Shown: positions 41,609-49,772 of the stretch, in pieces
Numbering within the stretch: position 1 is the stretch's first letter
Layout: every line of letters begins with the position of its first letter
NCBI GenBank assembly: GCA_039186015.1
Contig: JBCDAH010000015.1
Location: 1-49,772 of the forward strand
Length of the DNA: 49,772 nt
Direction: 5' to 3'
Source of the DNA: JBCBWG01 sp039186015
GTDB taxonomy: Bacteria; Pseudomonadota; Alphaproteobacteria; Rhizobiales; Hyphomicrobiaceae
Notes under the pieces: model-generated
Seen by the model: the letters and a program-made list of their open reading frames with translations, nothing else
Database searches by the model: none
Told to the model about the DNA's origin: nothing
Program-made: the position numbers and the translations under genes

Positions 41609-43666
41609 ATGACCGCCCCGGCCCAGCCCACACATCGATCAACCGACAATATGCCCGCCGCGCAAGACGGGTCCGATCGCAACGCGCCTCATCAGGATCG
41701 GCCCAAACGGGACAGACCATGGATTTTCAGAACCTATGCCGGGCACTCGACGGCGGAAAAGTCGAATGCGCTGTATCGATCGAATCTGTCCAAGGGCCAG
41801 ACGGGTCTCTCGATCGCTTTCGATCTGCCGACGCAAACCGGCTACGACAGCGACCATATATTGGCGCGGGGAGAAGTTGGTAAGGTCGGCGTACCGATCA
41901 GCCACCTTGGTGACATGCGGATGCTGCTGGATCAGATTCCGCTCGACCGCATGAATACGTCAATGACGATCAACGCGACGGCTGCGTGGCTGTTTGCATT
42001 GTACATCGCATGTGCCGATGAGACCGGCGTTGATCGCGGTGCGCTGACAGGCACGATTCAAAACGACATCATCAAGGAGTACTTGTCGCGCGGCACCTAC
42101 ATTTTCCCGCCAGAGCCATCGCTGAAGCTGATCAAAGACACGATCGTGTTCAGCTATGCCGAGGTGCCGAAGTGGAACCCGACAAACGTGTGCTCCTACC
42201 ACCTGCAGGAAGCTGGCGCGACGCCAGTTCAAGAACTTGCCTATGCTTTGGCCACCGGCCTAGCCGTTCTTGATACTGTCAAGTCGTCCGGAGACGTGCC
42301 GGACGATGATTTCCCGCGTGTCGTTGGTCGCGTTTCGTTCTTTGTTAACGCCGGCATGAAGTTCATCACCGAGATGTGCAAGATGCGGGCGTTTGTGGAT
42401 CTGTGGGACGAGATCACAGCGGACCGGTACGGCGTGACGGATCCGAAGCTGCGCCGCTTCCGCTACGGCGTTCAAGTGAATTCTCTCGGTCTCACCGAGC
42501 CGCAGGCCGAAAACAACGTCTACCGGATTCTGCTTGAAATGCTGGCCGTGACGCTATCGAAGAAGGCCCGTGCCCGCGCCGTACAGCTGCCGGCCTGGAA
42601 TGAAGCACTTGGCCTGCCACGCCCCTGGGATCAACAGTGGTCGCTTCGTATGCAGCAGATTCTCGCCCACGAAACAGACCTGCTTGAGTATGGAGACATT
42701 TTCGACGGCTCTGTCGAGATTGAAGCCAAGGTCGCGGATCTCAAGGCCCAGGCACGCGTCGAGCTTGCCGAGATTGAACGGCTTGGCGGCGCCGTACGCG
42801 CGATCGACTACATGAAGCGCCGACTTGTCGAGAGCCACGCAGAGCGGGTCGCCGGCATTGAGCGCGGGGATCAGGTCGTCATCGGTGTCAATGCATTTAC
42901 AGAGACCGAACCTTCCCCGCTGTCGACCGGCGACGGCGTGATTCAGACCATCGACGCCACGGTGGAAGCCGACCAGATTGCGAGGCTTCAGGCTTGGCGT
43001 GATCAGCGAGATCCTGCTGCCGTTTCAACTGCGTTGTCGGAGCTGGAAGCCGCGGCTCAAGACGGCCGTAACGTAATGTCAGCATCGATTGCCTGCGCGA
43101 AGGCCGGGGTTACCACGGGTGAGTGGGGCCAGGTTCTGCGGCGTATTTTTGGAGAGTATCGTGCACCAACCGGCGTTGGATCCGCTGTCCATGTCGGACC
43201 CGCCGAAGGTTTGGCGGACATTCGTGCGGCGGTTCAGGGTCACGCCGACGGCACCGGGCGACGGATCAAGTTTCTTGTCGGCAAGCCAGGCCTCGATGGT
43301 CACTCCAACGGCGCTGAGCAAATTGCCGTCAGGGCCAGGGATTGCGGCATGGACGTGGTCTACGAGGGTATCCGACTGACGCCCGCGCAGATCGTTCGCG
43401 CCGCCGTTGACGAAAGTGTGCATGTCATTGGTCTGTCGATCCTGTCCGGCTCCCATGTTGCGCTTGTTCGGGAGATTTTGGACCTGCTGCGCGCGGAAGG
43501 TGCGGACGATATCCCGATTGTTGTCGGCGGCATCATTCCGCCGGAGGACGAAGCCGCGCTCAGGTCCATGGGGGTCGCCGCCGTCTATACGCCAAAGAAC
43601 TTCCAGTTGAATGACATCATGAGAGATATTGTCAGCTTGGTCGTGCGCACGGACGCTGCGGCTTGA
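41609..43666 (+). CDS. ecm: ethylmalonyl-CoA mutase
   Basis: 685-residue adenosylcobalamin enzyme converting (2R)-ethylmalonyl-CoA to (2S)-methylsuccinyl-CoA. The catalytic barrel begins RPWIFRTYAGHSTAEKSNALYRSNLSKGQTGLSIAFDLPTQTGYDSDHILARGEVGKVGVPISHLGDM. The C-terminal B12 domain (about 545-680) has the cobalt-binding DGHSNG, then LSILSGSH and VVGGIIPPEDE. Compared with methylmalonyl-CoA mutase it is a single chain of Ecm length, and the ccr/mcd context agrees. Its product is the substrate of the mcd enzyme in this window. Confidence 0.96.
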   Translation: MTAPAQPTHRSTDNMPAAQDGSDRNAPHQDRPKRDRPWIFRTYAGHSTAEKSNALYRSNLSKGQTGLSIAFDLPTQTGYDSDHILARGEVGKVGVPISHLGDMRMLLDQIPLDRMNTSMTINATAAWLFALYIACADETGVDRGALTGTIQNDIIKEYLSRGTYIFPPEPSLKLIKDTIVFSYAEVPKWNPTNVCSYHLQEAGATPVQELAYALATGLAVLDTVKSSGDVPDDDFPRVVGRVSFFVNAGMKFITEMCKMRAFVDLWDEITADRYGVTDPKLRRFRYGVQVNSLGLTEPQAENNVYRILLEMLAVTLSKKARARAVQLPAWNEALGLPRPWDQQWSLRMQQILAHETDLLEYGDIFDGSVEIEAKVADLKAQARVELAEIERLGGAVRAIDYMKRRLVESHAERVAGIERGDQVVIGVNAFTETEPSPLSTGDGVIQTIDATVEADQIARLQAWRDQRDPAAVSTALSELEAAAQDGRNVMSASIACAKAGVTTGEWGQVLRRIFGEYRAPTGVGSAVHVGPAEGLADIRAAVQGHADGTGRRIKFLVGKPGLDGHSNGAEQIAVRARDCGMDVVYEGIRLTPAQIVRAAVDESVHVIGLSILSGSHVALVREILDLLRAEGADDIPIVVGGIIPPEDEAALRSMGVAAVYTPKNFQLNDIMRDIVSLVVRTDAAA

Positions 43667-43751
43667 TCATCCGCGCTGTCGTTGACCCCAGGCGCTGCAC
43701 GGTATATGCGATGCTGCTCTGCGATGCGTGCGTCGCGATCTAACAATGAAT

Positions 43752-43838
43752 GCCCCAGTGGCGGAACCGGTAGACGCGCCAGACTCAAAATCTGGTTCCT
43801 GCAAGGGAGTGCCCGTTCGAGTCGGGCCTGGGGCACCA
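43752..43838 (+). tRNA. tRNA-Leu (anticodon CAA)
   Basis: Class II tRNA with acceptor GCCCCAG/CTGGGGC, D-arm, anticodon stem CCAGA/TCTGG with loop CTCAAAA (anticodon CAA), a long variable arm and T-loop GTTCGAG. CCA is encoded (43836-43838). It decodes UUG. It borders the accessory-looking helicase/operon region, and tRNA genes are common integration sites; no direct repeat of its 3' end was found within the window. Confidence 0.97.
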
Positions 43839-43988
43839 TTTCTCCATTTTATCTGTATTGCAAAACCTTGCACAGAGGTGCGCATATGCCGGATGTTCGG
43901 GCCCGATACTTCGGCCGGTGATCGGCCAATGGATGCTGGCGGTCCCGCCAGAGTCTTCAAGCGCCAGAGTTCTCAAACATCAGGGTCA

Positions 43989-45812
43989 TCAAACATTGCC
44001 CTGTTCAAGCAGTCTTTCAATCTCCCGAGTGAAGCTTGAGCCGCGTGAACGGGTCAACAGCAGCACGTCTTCCGCCCGTGTCATCGCGACGTAGAGGAGA
44101 CTGCGGTCTGATTGAACTTGTTGGGGCACGGACGACATGGGAAGCAAGTCGGCCCACAACACAATCACGGCTGGCCATTGCAGACCTTTCGATGAGTGGA
44201 TCGTGCGCAGATTAAGGCCGTTGCCACGGGCTGATGCGCTATGCGGGCGATTGGGCCAGTGCACGGGAGTTCGCTTCTCCAACTCCGCAACGAAGCCGTT
44301 CATGATTTCCGATAGATCGCGCGGGAGCCTGGGATAGAGAACGGCGATGTCTGACGCAGGGATACGTCTTGGCTTGTCGCTGAGAGTTGGCAATCCATCC
44401 CGCAGCCAATCGGAAATCGTGTGTGCGACAGCACCGCATTCACCGACACGAGTTTCCGCGCTTAGCAGCTTAGGTGCGACGCCACTGCGGATCGCGGCAT
44501 CAGGTGCGATCGGAACGATCTTCGTCGAGCCATCTTCCTCTTGTGTCGCATCCGACGTCAGCGAGAACGGCGCTGCGATGCGCAGGATTTCGCGCGTGTT
44601 GCGGTAGTTGCGGTCGAGATCGAACCGCGCGTGAATGGTCCGGCCCTGAGCGTGTATGCCGGCCTCTCGCCAGGTAAACCGCCGCCTGTGATAGAGGGAT
44701 TGCCCCCAGTCTCCGACAATCAAGAGGTCGCCGTTGTCTGGGTCCTTTAGGGCGTACTTGGCACACTGGAACCATGATCTCGGAAAGTCCTGCGCCTCAT
44801 CGACGAGAACGCTGTCGAAGCGACCTGCCTCACCCTCAAGGTGTTGCAGACGGTCGTGTAGGCGTTGGCCGAAGTCGTCCTCGCCCTCATCTGGCCGAAA
44901 CTGAACGCCTTGTCGCGCCCCCCACGCGTGGAACGTGAGCGCCGTTATGTTCCGAAAGCCGCTCAACACCGATCGCAGGTATTGGGCCAGACCTCGATTG
45001 TAGCAAAGTATCAGAACGCTCTTCTCCGGATCCTCGGCAAGAAGCTTCGCACGTGCCACCAGAATGACCGTCTTGCCGGAACCCGCGACGCCATAGATGA
45101 GACGATGCCCGTCACCGATCGATTGGGCATTTCGTTCCTGGCGCAGGTCCAAAAGCGTCAGCGACTCACCTGGCTCGCCCGGCTTCTGCAGGACGATTTC
45201 TGGATGAATCAACGCGCGAAGAACCGATACTCTCCGATCATCCAGCGGCGGAAACTCCCACCACGGATCAAAGTACCGCTGCAGGCTGGACAGCACGTCG
45301 CTTGGTGGCATGTCCTCGAGGACATCCAGCTCGTCTCGCGTGAGAATCTTAGATGATGGGAACACCGCCTCCCAAGACAATTGCAGCTGCTGCCGGCGCA
45401 TGTTGTTCAACACGACCAAATAGCCAAACGGGAACTGGAATCGACCTTGCCTTGAAACGCCGCTTTGAAGCAGTTCGGCGGTAAACCTATGGTGGCGCGC
45501 CTCGTCCATCAATCGGAACATGTAGTCGCGAACTTGGCGCAACGGATGTTTGTGAGTCTGATTGCGATCCCGAATTTGAACGACGACGTCATTGGCGTCA
45601 GCCCTCACGACCTGTGCGGGATACCAGCCCTTAACCTCGACGACGAGAACACCCAGCGCTGGTGCAATGACAACGAAATCAGGATGGCGGTTTCTGATCG
45701 CCGGCTCATAGTAAACGAGGCAATCATCAGGAAGGCGCTGCAATATCGTGAAAATGCGCCGTTCGCCAGCTGTCGAGCTCTGCGGCAAACGCTCCGGGAT
45801 CATTTCCGCCAT
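43989..45812 (-). CDS. NERD nuclease-domain/SF1 (UvrD-like) helicase fusion
   Basis: 607 residues. The N-terminal part (about 15-130) is NERD-like: GERRIFTILQRLPDDCLVYYEPAI, HPDFVVIAPALGVLVVEVKGW, with the D...EVK nuclease-type residues. The helicase has Walker A YGVAGSGKT, motif II VDEAQDFP, motif III VGDWGQSLY, motif IV DLDRNYRNT, motif V TIHSSKGLQWPAVIV and motif VI VAMTRAEDVL. Such fusions are found in phage-defence contexts as well as in uncharacterised loci. ATG 45812 has GAGG eight bases upstream. It is divergent from the three-gene coiled-coil operon. Confidence 0.88.
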   Translation of the reverse strand: MAEMIPERLPQSSTAGERRIFTILQRLPDDCLVYYEPAIRNRHPDFVVIAPALGVLVVEVKGWYPAQVVRADANDVVVQIRDRNQTHKHPLRQVRDYMFRLMDEARHHRFTAELLQSGVSRQGRFQFPFGYLVVLNNMRRQQLQLSWEAVFPSSKILTRDELDVLEDMPPSDVLSSLQRYFDPWWEFPPLDDRRVSVLRALIHPEIVLQKPGEPGESLTLLDLRQERNAQSIGDGHRLIYGVAGSGKTVILVARAKLLAEDPEKSVLILCYNRGLAQYLRSVLSGFRNITALTFHAWGARQGVQFRPDEGEDDFGQRLHDRLQHLEGEAGRFDSVLVDEAQDFPRSWFQCAKYALKDPDNGDLLIVGDWGQSLYHRRRFTWREAGIHAQGRTIHARFDLDRNYRNTREILRIAAPFSLTSDATQEEDGSTKIVPIAPDAAIRSGVAPKLLSAETRVGECGAVAHTISDWLRDGLPTLSDKPRRIPASDIAVLYPRLPRDLSEIMNGFVAELEKRTPVHWPNRPHSASARGNGLNLRTIHSSKGLQWPAVIVLWADLLPMSSVPQQVQSDRSLLYVAMTRAEDVLLLTRSRGSSFTREIERLLEQGNV

Positions 45813-46005
45813 GAGTCAGCCTCGCAAGAAACATGAAAACACAAGCAGTGTCGGTTAACACATGGCGGAATATGCAACCGCCAGACAGCCTTGCCGCACC
45901 CCGCCACAGTACCTACTATTATCGCGACGGGGCCGCGGGAGTCTGCCGAACAAGGCTAGTGCGCAATCCCGGGCACGACGCGATCATATCTTTCCGGAGA
46001 GTCCC

Positions 46006-47169
46006 ATGCCCAAGACAACGCCCTTGCAGCGTCTTGACAAAGCGAAACGTTCTCTGCGCGACCTCGGCCTCAAGACTGAGCCCGCTGCCGACGCCCCGAT
46101 CGCCGGCCTCCTTGACCAGATCTACGATATCGACCGGGAGAGCGTGGCCATCATTGCCCGCACCCTGACGGAAGCTCAGGTCTTCAATGAGATCGTGCGT
46201 AACGAGATATCGGCGATGGAGATCGGTGCCCGCTACAATGAGATCGTGGCGGCGTTCAACTCGATCCGCGACGACGCCAAACGCCTGGTCGACCAGCTCG
46301 AAGACGGCAAAATCGACACGTTTGAGCGCATGTCAAACGCCTGGATGAAAGTGCGCCGCGGCGACATTGCCGACCGCTTCGACGAGATCCGCTACGCCTA
46401 TCAGGAGGTGGCGAAGGATTCGAAGGACCAGATCGTGCGCGAGGGTCGCATTCTCGATGCCTATCGCGACTTCCGCGGCGCCTACAAACAGGCCCAGGTC
46501 ATGGCGCTTAAAGTGCTGGAAAAGGCGGAAAAGCAGCTGGGCGCCGCCAAGGGCGTGCTCCAAAAGGCTTCGGACAAGGTCGCGAGCTTCAAGGGCAAGG
46601 AGGCCTCAAAAGTCGCAGAACTTGAGATGGCGCGCGACGATGCGCTGCGCGCACTGCAGGAGGAAGAGAAGCGCTACCAGATCGCCAAGGATTTGGCCGA
46701 CAACCTGACGATCGGCTACAACACGTCCGAGGTTATCATGTCGCGCCTGATGCAGACGACGAGTGCTAAGGAGCGCGTCTATGCCCAGTCGGTCGCGTTC
46801 TTCTCGACCAACGAAGCCGTGCTGACCGCGCTCAAGGCCTCATTCACGGGTATGTTCGGCCTGCACGAGTCGACCAAGACGCTGGAAGCGATGAAAGAGG
46901 GCATTTCCAAGAGCCTCGACACGCTTTCGGAGGTCGGTGAAGCGGTTCAGGAAGAAGCGATCAAGGCCGGGTACGGGCCGACTGTGAAGGCTGAATCCGT
47001 TAAGAAGCTGGTGGATTCCGTTATCAACTTCCAGATCCGCTCGCGCGAGATCATTGAGGAAATGCGCGTCCTCGCGACCCGTAACTCGCAAGAGATCCAG
47101 GAAGCCGTGGAGGACGGCAAGCGCCGCCTCGCTCGTCTCGCCGCTGATGGCAACGCGCTTGTGATGTGA
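46006..47169 (+). CDS. helical cytosolic protein, first gene of a three-gene operon
   Basis: 387 residues, almost entirely predicted helices and coiled coil, no signal or membrane segment. EMARDDALRALQEEEKRYQIAKDLADNLTIGYNTSEVIMSRLMQTTSAKERVYAQSVAFFSTNEAVLTALKASFTGMFGLHESTKTLEAM is the most distinctive part and faintly recalls TelA- or PspA-like helical proteins; I do not claim homology. The C-terminus SREIIEEMRVLATRNSQEIQEAVEDGKRRLARL continues the helix. GGAG lies seven bases before ATG 46006. It starts the operon with the membrane protein 60 bp downstream. Confidence 0.8.
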   Translation: MPKTTPLQRLDKAKRSLRDLGLKTEPAADAPIAGLLDQIYDIDRESVAIIARTLTEAQVFNEIVRNEISAMEIGARYNEIVAAFNSIRDDAKRLVDQLEDGKIDTFERMSNAWMKVRRGDIADRFDEIRYAYQEVAKDSKDQIVREGRILDAYRDFRGAYKQAQVMALKVLEKAEKQLGAAKGVLQKASDKVASFKGKEASKVAELEMARDDALRALQEEEKRYQIAKDLADNLTIGYNTSEVIMSRLMQTTSAKERVYAQSVAFFSTNEAVLTALKASFTGMFGLHESTKTLEAMKEGISKSLDTLSEVGEAVQEEAIKAGYGPTVKAESVKKLVDSVINFQIRSREIIEEMRVLATRNSQEIQEAVEDGKRRLARLAADGNALVM

Positions 47170-47228
47170 GCGCATCCGATGCGTGAGGACATGGTCGGGG
47201 CTCGCTCCGACCTCGGAATGAGTGCCAG

Positions 47229-48212
47229 ATGACCGCGGAAAGCGACACCACACCAGGCGGTGAGCGAGCCGCGCCGACAGCGCCGTCGTCCGAGCCCACC
47301 CGCGCGCCGCTTGACGACGTTATGATCGCAATGGACGTCGTCGACACGCTGCGCCACGACGCCTATGTGGTCGAGCGCGAATTGGGCGAGGACGAGCGCA
47401 AGGCAAGGCTGATCGAGCGCCTGCGCGAGATCTACCGCGGTCAAGGTATCGAGGTGCCAGACCGCATCCTTGAGGAGGGCGTCAAGGCACTCGAGGAAGA
47501 CCGTTTCGTTTACAATCCACCGGCAGACACGTTCGAAACGCGGCTGGCACGACTCTATGTGATGCGCTTCGGCTGGGGCCGCTACGTGCTCGGTGGCGTT
47601 GTTGCAATCCTTGCGGTCTGGCTCGCCTGGTACGCGCTTTACGAAGCGCCTCGCCAGCGTGCCGCCACCGCCCGCCACACCGAGCTGACCCGATTGATTC
47701 CTGAGCGCCTGAAGGAACTCGAAACGCAGATCGGCGCCGAAACAACGGGTGGACCGCCGCCGGACCTCGCCATGGCGGTGCGTCGCGGGCTCGCTGCCGC
47801 AAGCGCTGGCGACCTTACCGAGGCGCGCAAGGTGCGTGACAACCTTGAGGCCCGTCTGGCCCGTTTGCGCGAAGTCTACGAGGTGCGTATCGTCTCGCGC
47901 CGCGGCGAGGTCAGCGGGCTATGGCGAGTCCCGAAAGTCAATCCGGAGGGGCGCAACTACTACCTTGTCGTGGAGGCAGTTGGCTTAGACGGCAAGGTCG
48001 TGCCGCAGACAATCCTGAGCGAGGAGACCGGCCGGCGCGAAACCGTCAAGAAATGGGCGGTCAGGGTGCCGCAGGAGGTGCTCGAACGCGTGCGTGCTGA
48101 CAAGGAGGCCGACGGCATCGTCGACGAGCCCGTCGTCGCGACCAAAGTGCGTGGACGTCCAGCCCCCGACTGGCGCATCACGCGCGCCGGAGGTGAGATC
48201 ACGCAATGGTAA
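47229..48212 (+). CDS. single-pass membrane protein with coiled coil, DUF6384-like
   Basis: 327 residues. A disordered, Pro-rich start is followed by a helical region (about 30-100: APLDDVMIAMDVVDTLRHDAYVVERELGEDERKARLIERLREIYRGQGIEVPDRILEEGVKALEEDRFVY), one transmembrane helix (118-138), a coiled coil (about 140-215), and a beta-rich C-terminal domain (VSRRGEVSGLWRVPKVNPEGRNYYLVVEAV). From memory this resembles what is catalogued as DUF6384, unverified. The stop overlaps the next gene by seven bases, giving tight coupling. Confidence 0.8.
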   Translation: MTAESDTTPGGERAAPTAPSSEPTRAPLDDVMIAMDVVDTLRHDAYVVERELGEDERKARLIERLREIYRGQGIEVPDRILEEGVKALEEDRFVYNPPADTFETRLARLYVMRFGWGRYVLGGVVAILAVWLAWYALYEAPRQRAATARHTELTRLIPERLKELETQIGAETTGGPPPDLAMAVRRGLAAASAGDLTEARKVRDNLEARLARLREVYEVRIVSRRGEVSGLWRVPKVNPEGRNYYLVVEAVGLDGKVVPQTILSEETGRRETVKKWAVRVPQEVLERVRADKEADGIVDEPVVATKVRGRPAPDWRITRAGGEITQW

Positions 48213-49693
48213 AACGGCGCCGTAACAGGCATCGCAGGCGGGGCCGCAAAGAGGATCGGCGCAATCGCAATGAAACGTCCGGCGCCGTCACGACCGGTCG
48301 GGAAACGCTTGCCTCGATCGAACAGGCCATAGAGGACTTGCGACGCCGGGAAGGCGATCTGCAGGACGAACCTCAACGCTTGACGGCGGCGCGGGCGGAC
48401 GAGATGACGAAGCGCCTCAAGGTCTACCGCGAACTCGCGGAGGCGCGGGCCCGCAGCGCGGTTGCCGACGGCGTTATCGACGAGGCCGACCGTCTATCGA
48501 GTCGTGTCGCGGAGTTGCTCTCCGCTCGCCAGAAAACGATCGACGCCCTCCGTCAGCGACAGGGCGTCGCGGACCGGCGCCGGCAGGACGAGATTGATGC
48601 GCGGGATCAGCTGCTCGGACGCACGGACGCGCTCGAGAAGCGGCTCGACGAACTCGCGCTCAAGGCCCGTGAGGCGCTATCTGAAGATCACGTCTACCGC
48701 GCAGCCATCGCGGCACTCGAGGAACAGCATGCGATCCACCTCAAGGCGACCGACAAGGCCGATCGCGCTCATGCCGACCGCGACACGAAGGGCCGCGCGT
48801 ACGAGGACGACCCGCTGTTCATGTATCTATGGCAGCGCAGCTATGGCCAGTCGGACTACCGCGCCACGGGCATTGTGCGCTGGCTTGACAGCTGGGTGGC
48901 ACGACTTGCCGGCTATTCCGGCGCGCGCGCGAATTACGCTGTCCTGAACGAGATTCCAATCCGCCTCGACGAGCATGTCGACCGGCTGGCTGCGACTCTT
49001 GACCAACGCCAGGAGGCAGTTGAAGCGCGCCAGGCCGAAATGATCCGCGAATTGGCCGACGGCGACCTGACGGGCGAGTTGCGCGCGCTGCGCGACGAGG
49101 AGGCGGCGATGTCAAAGGATATCGCTGCAGTCACCGCTGAACTGTCCGACCTCGGCGAGCAGCTGAACAAGTATGCCGAAGGCCACGACCCTGCTTTTGC
49201 CAAGGCCATTGAGATGTCGGCTGAGTTCATCAGCCAGCACGCGACCAAGCACCTGGTTGCAGTTGCCAAACAGACTCCCAGCCCGGCCGACGACGAGATC
49301 GCAGCTCGGATTTCGGGCTTCGACCGGCGCATCAAAGAGCTGTCGGCCGAGCACGACAGCAAGACGACCGAACTGGAGAAAATCTTCGAGCGCCGGGACG
49401 AACTTCTGCGCATCGCCGCCGACTTCCGCCGCAACCGCTACGACGACAGTGCCTCGGAATTCCGCGGCAATGATCTCGTTAAGGTCGTCCTCGGCGAGCT
49501 GATCCGTGGCGCCATCACGGGCGCGGAGTATTGGGCGCGCACCCGCCGCCGGCAATCTCGGCGCTCTCGCCCGGCAGACCCTTACCGCCGCCGCCAGAAA
49601 TTCCCGCCGTTTGACCTGGGCGATTTGTTCGATTTGGATGACATGTTCGATTTTGACGATGACGATGATTTTTGGACAGGCGACAAGTTTTAG
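48206..49693 (+). CDS. long coiled-coil protein with basic N-terminus and acidic C-terminal tail
   Basis: 495 residues. The first 25 are Arg/Lys-rich (KRRRNRHRRRGRKEDRR). Coiled coil covers about 30-195 and 245-430, split by LFMYLWQRSYGQSDYRATGIVRWLDSWVARLAGYSGARANYAVLNEIP. A globular stretch FRGNDLVKVVLGELIRGAITGAEYWART follows, then an Arg-rich linker, and the end DLGDLFDLDDMFDFDDDDDFW is strongly acidic. There are no ATPase motifs, so it is not an SMC. GGAGG precedes ATG 48206. It is coupled to the membrane protein and likely acts with it at the membrane. Confidence 0.78.
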   Translation: MVKRRRNRHRRRGRKEDRRNRNETSGAVTTGRETLASIEQAIEDLRRREGDLQDEPQRLTAARADEMTKRLKVYRELAEARARSAVADGVIDEADRLSSRVAELLSARQKTIDALRQRQGVADRRRQDEIDARDQLLGRTDALEKRLDELALKAREALSEDHVYRAAIAALEEQHAIHLKATDKADRAHADRDTKGRAYEDDPLFMYLWQRSYGQSDYRATGIVRWLDSWVARLAGYSGARANYAVLNEIPIRLDEHVDRLAATLDQRQEAVEARQAEMIRELADGDLTGELRALRDEEAAMSKDIAAVTAELSDLGEQLNKYAEGHDPAFAKAIEMSAEFISQHATKHLVAVAKQTPSPADDEIAARISGFDRRIKELSAEHDSKTTELEKIFERRDELLRIAADFRRNRYDDSASEFRGNDLVKVVLGELIRGAITGAEYWARTRRRQSRRSRPADPYRRRQKFPPFDLGDLFDLDDMFDFDDDDDFWTGDKF

Positions 49694-49699
49694 AACCTG

Positions 49700-49772
49700 A
49701 CGGTTGGTTGTTCTCGCTCACGGGCTGTTCCGGCCTACGGCCGGGCCCTCCGCGGGGGCGGCGCAACGCGCC
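49700..49772. repeat. end repeat matching the start of the window
   Basis: Bases 49705-49730 match bases 7-32 at 24 of 26 positions in the same orientation, followed in both by a G+C-rich segment ending in CGGGCCC. Here that segment is a hairpin, CGGCC-TAC-GGCCG (49731-49743). Confidence 0.8.

Noticed and set aside
43752..43838. tRNA-Leu as a proven attachment site of an integrated element
   Set aside because: No integrase is visible, and no direct repeat of the tRNA 3' end was found up to the window end.

Overview
The window looks like a chromosomal stretch of an alphaproteobacterium, most likely near Rhodospirillales. The evidence is high G+C with tightly packed genes, the order rplU-rpmA-(GNAT)-obgE-proB-proA-nadD-rsfS-rlmH, ethylmalonyl-CoA pathway genes (ccr, ecm, mcd), a bactofilin, a DUF1127 protein, a GbsR/MarR regulator and a short LOV photoreceptor. 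Both ends carry the same GC-rich repeat (about 7-32 and 49705-49730). The window may therefore be a whole contig that broke at a multicopy repeat.

Region by region. 1-338: repeat- and hairpin-rich, no gene. 339-1408: two coupled GNAT acetyltransferases. 1519-6264: a ThDP decarboxylase/synthase-like enzyme, an unrecognised protein built of two repeated SHGG halves, and divergent E1-alpha/E1-beta 2-oxoacid dehydrogenase genes with no E2/E3 nearby. 6312-7421: a YeeE/YedE sulfur-compound transporter. 7581-11486: a four-gene catabolic operon (NAD-dependent oxidoreductase with SAF domain, SDR, LysE exporter, enolase-superfamily enzyme). 11757-14880: a small secreted protein, Hsp20 behind an FNR/FixK-type box, a conserved protein of unknown role, and a UxaA/GarD-type sugar-acid dehydratase. 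15043-15699: a bactofilin with an extra CSPG/cadherin-like domain. 15749-18844: mgsA-pyk-lldD, which could link triose phosphate through methylglyoxal and lactate to pyruvate. 19436-22971: a secreted protein with Ser/Pro/Gln repeats, a GbsR regulator with a perfect palindrome over its promoter and start, a small membrane protein, a DUF1127 protein and an acid-ceramidase-like Ntn hydrolase.

23174-31635 is the conserved translation/housekeeping block, with an RtcB-family ligase between rpmA and the GNAT-obgE pair. It is followed by a cystathionine gamma-synthase-type enzyme and a short LOV protein. 33511-43666 holds mcd, ccr and ecm, three enzymes of the ethylmalonyl-CoA pathway for acetyl-CoA assimilation, interspersed with a helix-hairpin-helix protein, a BrkB/YihY membrane protein, a VOC protein, and two unrecognised genes.

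43752-49693 is the most accessory-looking part. A tRNA-Leu(CAA) is followed by a NERD nuclease-SF1 helicase fusion and, divergently, a compact three-gene operon: a helical cytosolic protein, a single-pass membrane protein with a coiled coil, and a long coiled-coil protein with a basic N-terminus and a very acidic C-terminus. I recognise no function for these three. This tRNA-adjacent module is the best candidate here for an undescribed system.
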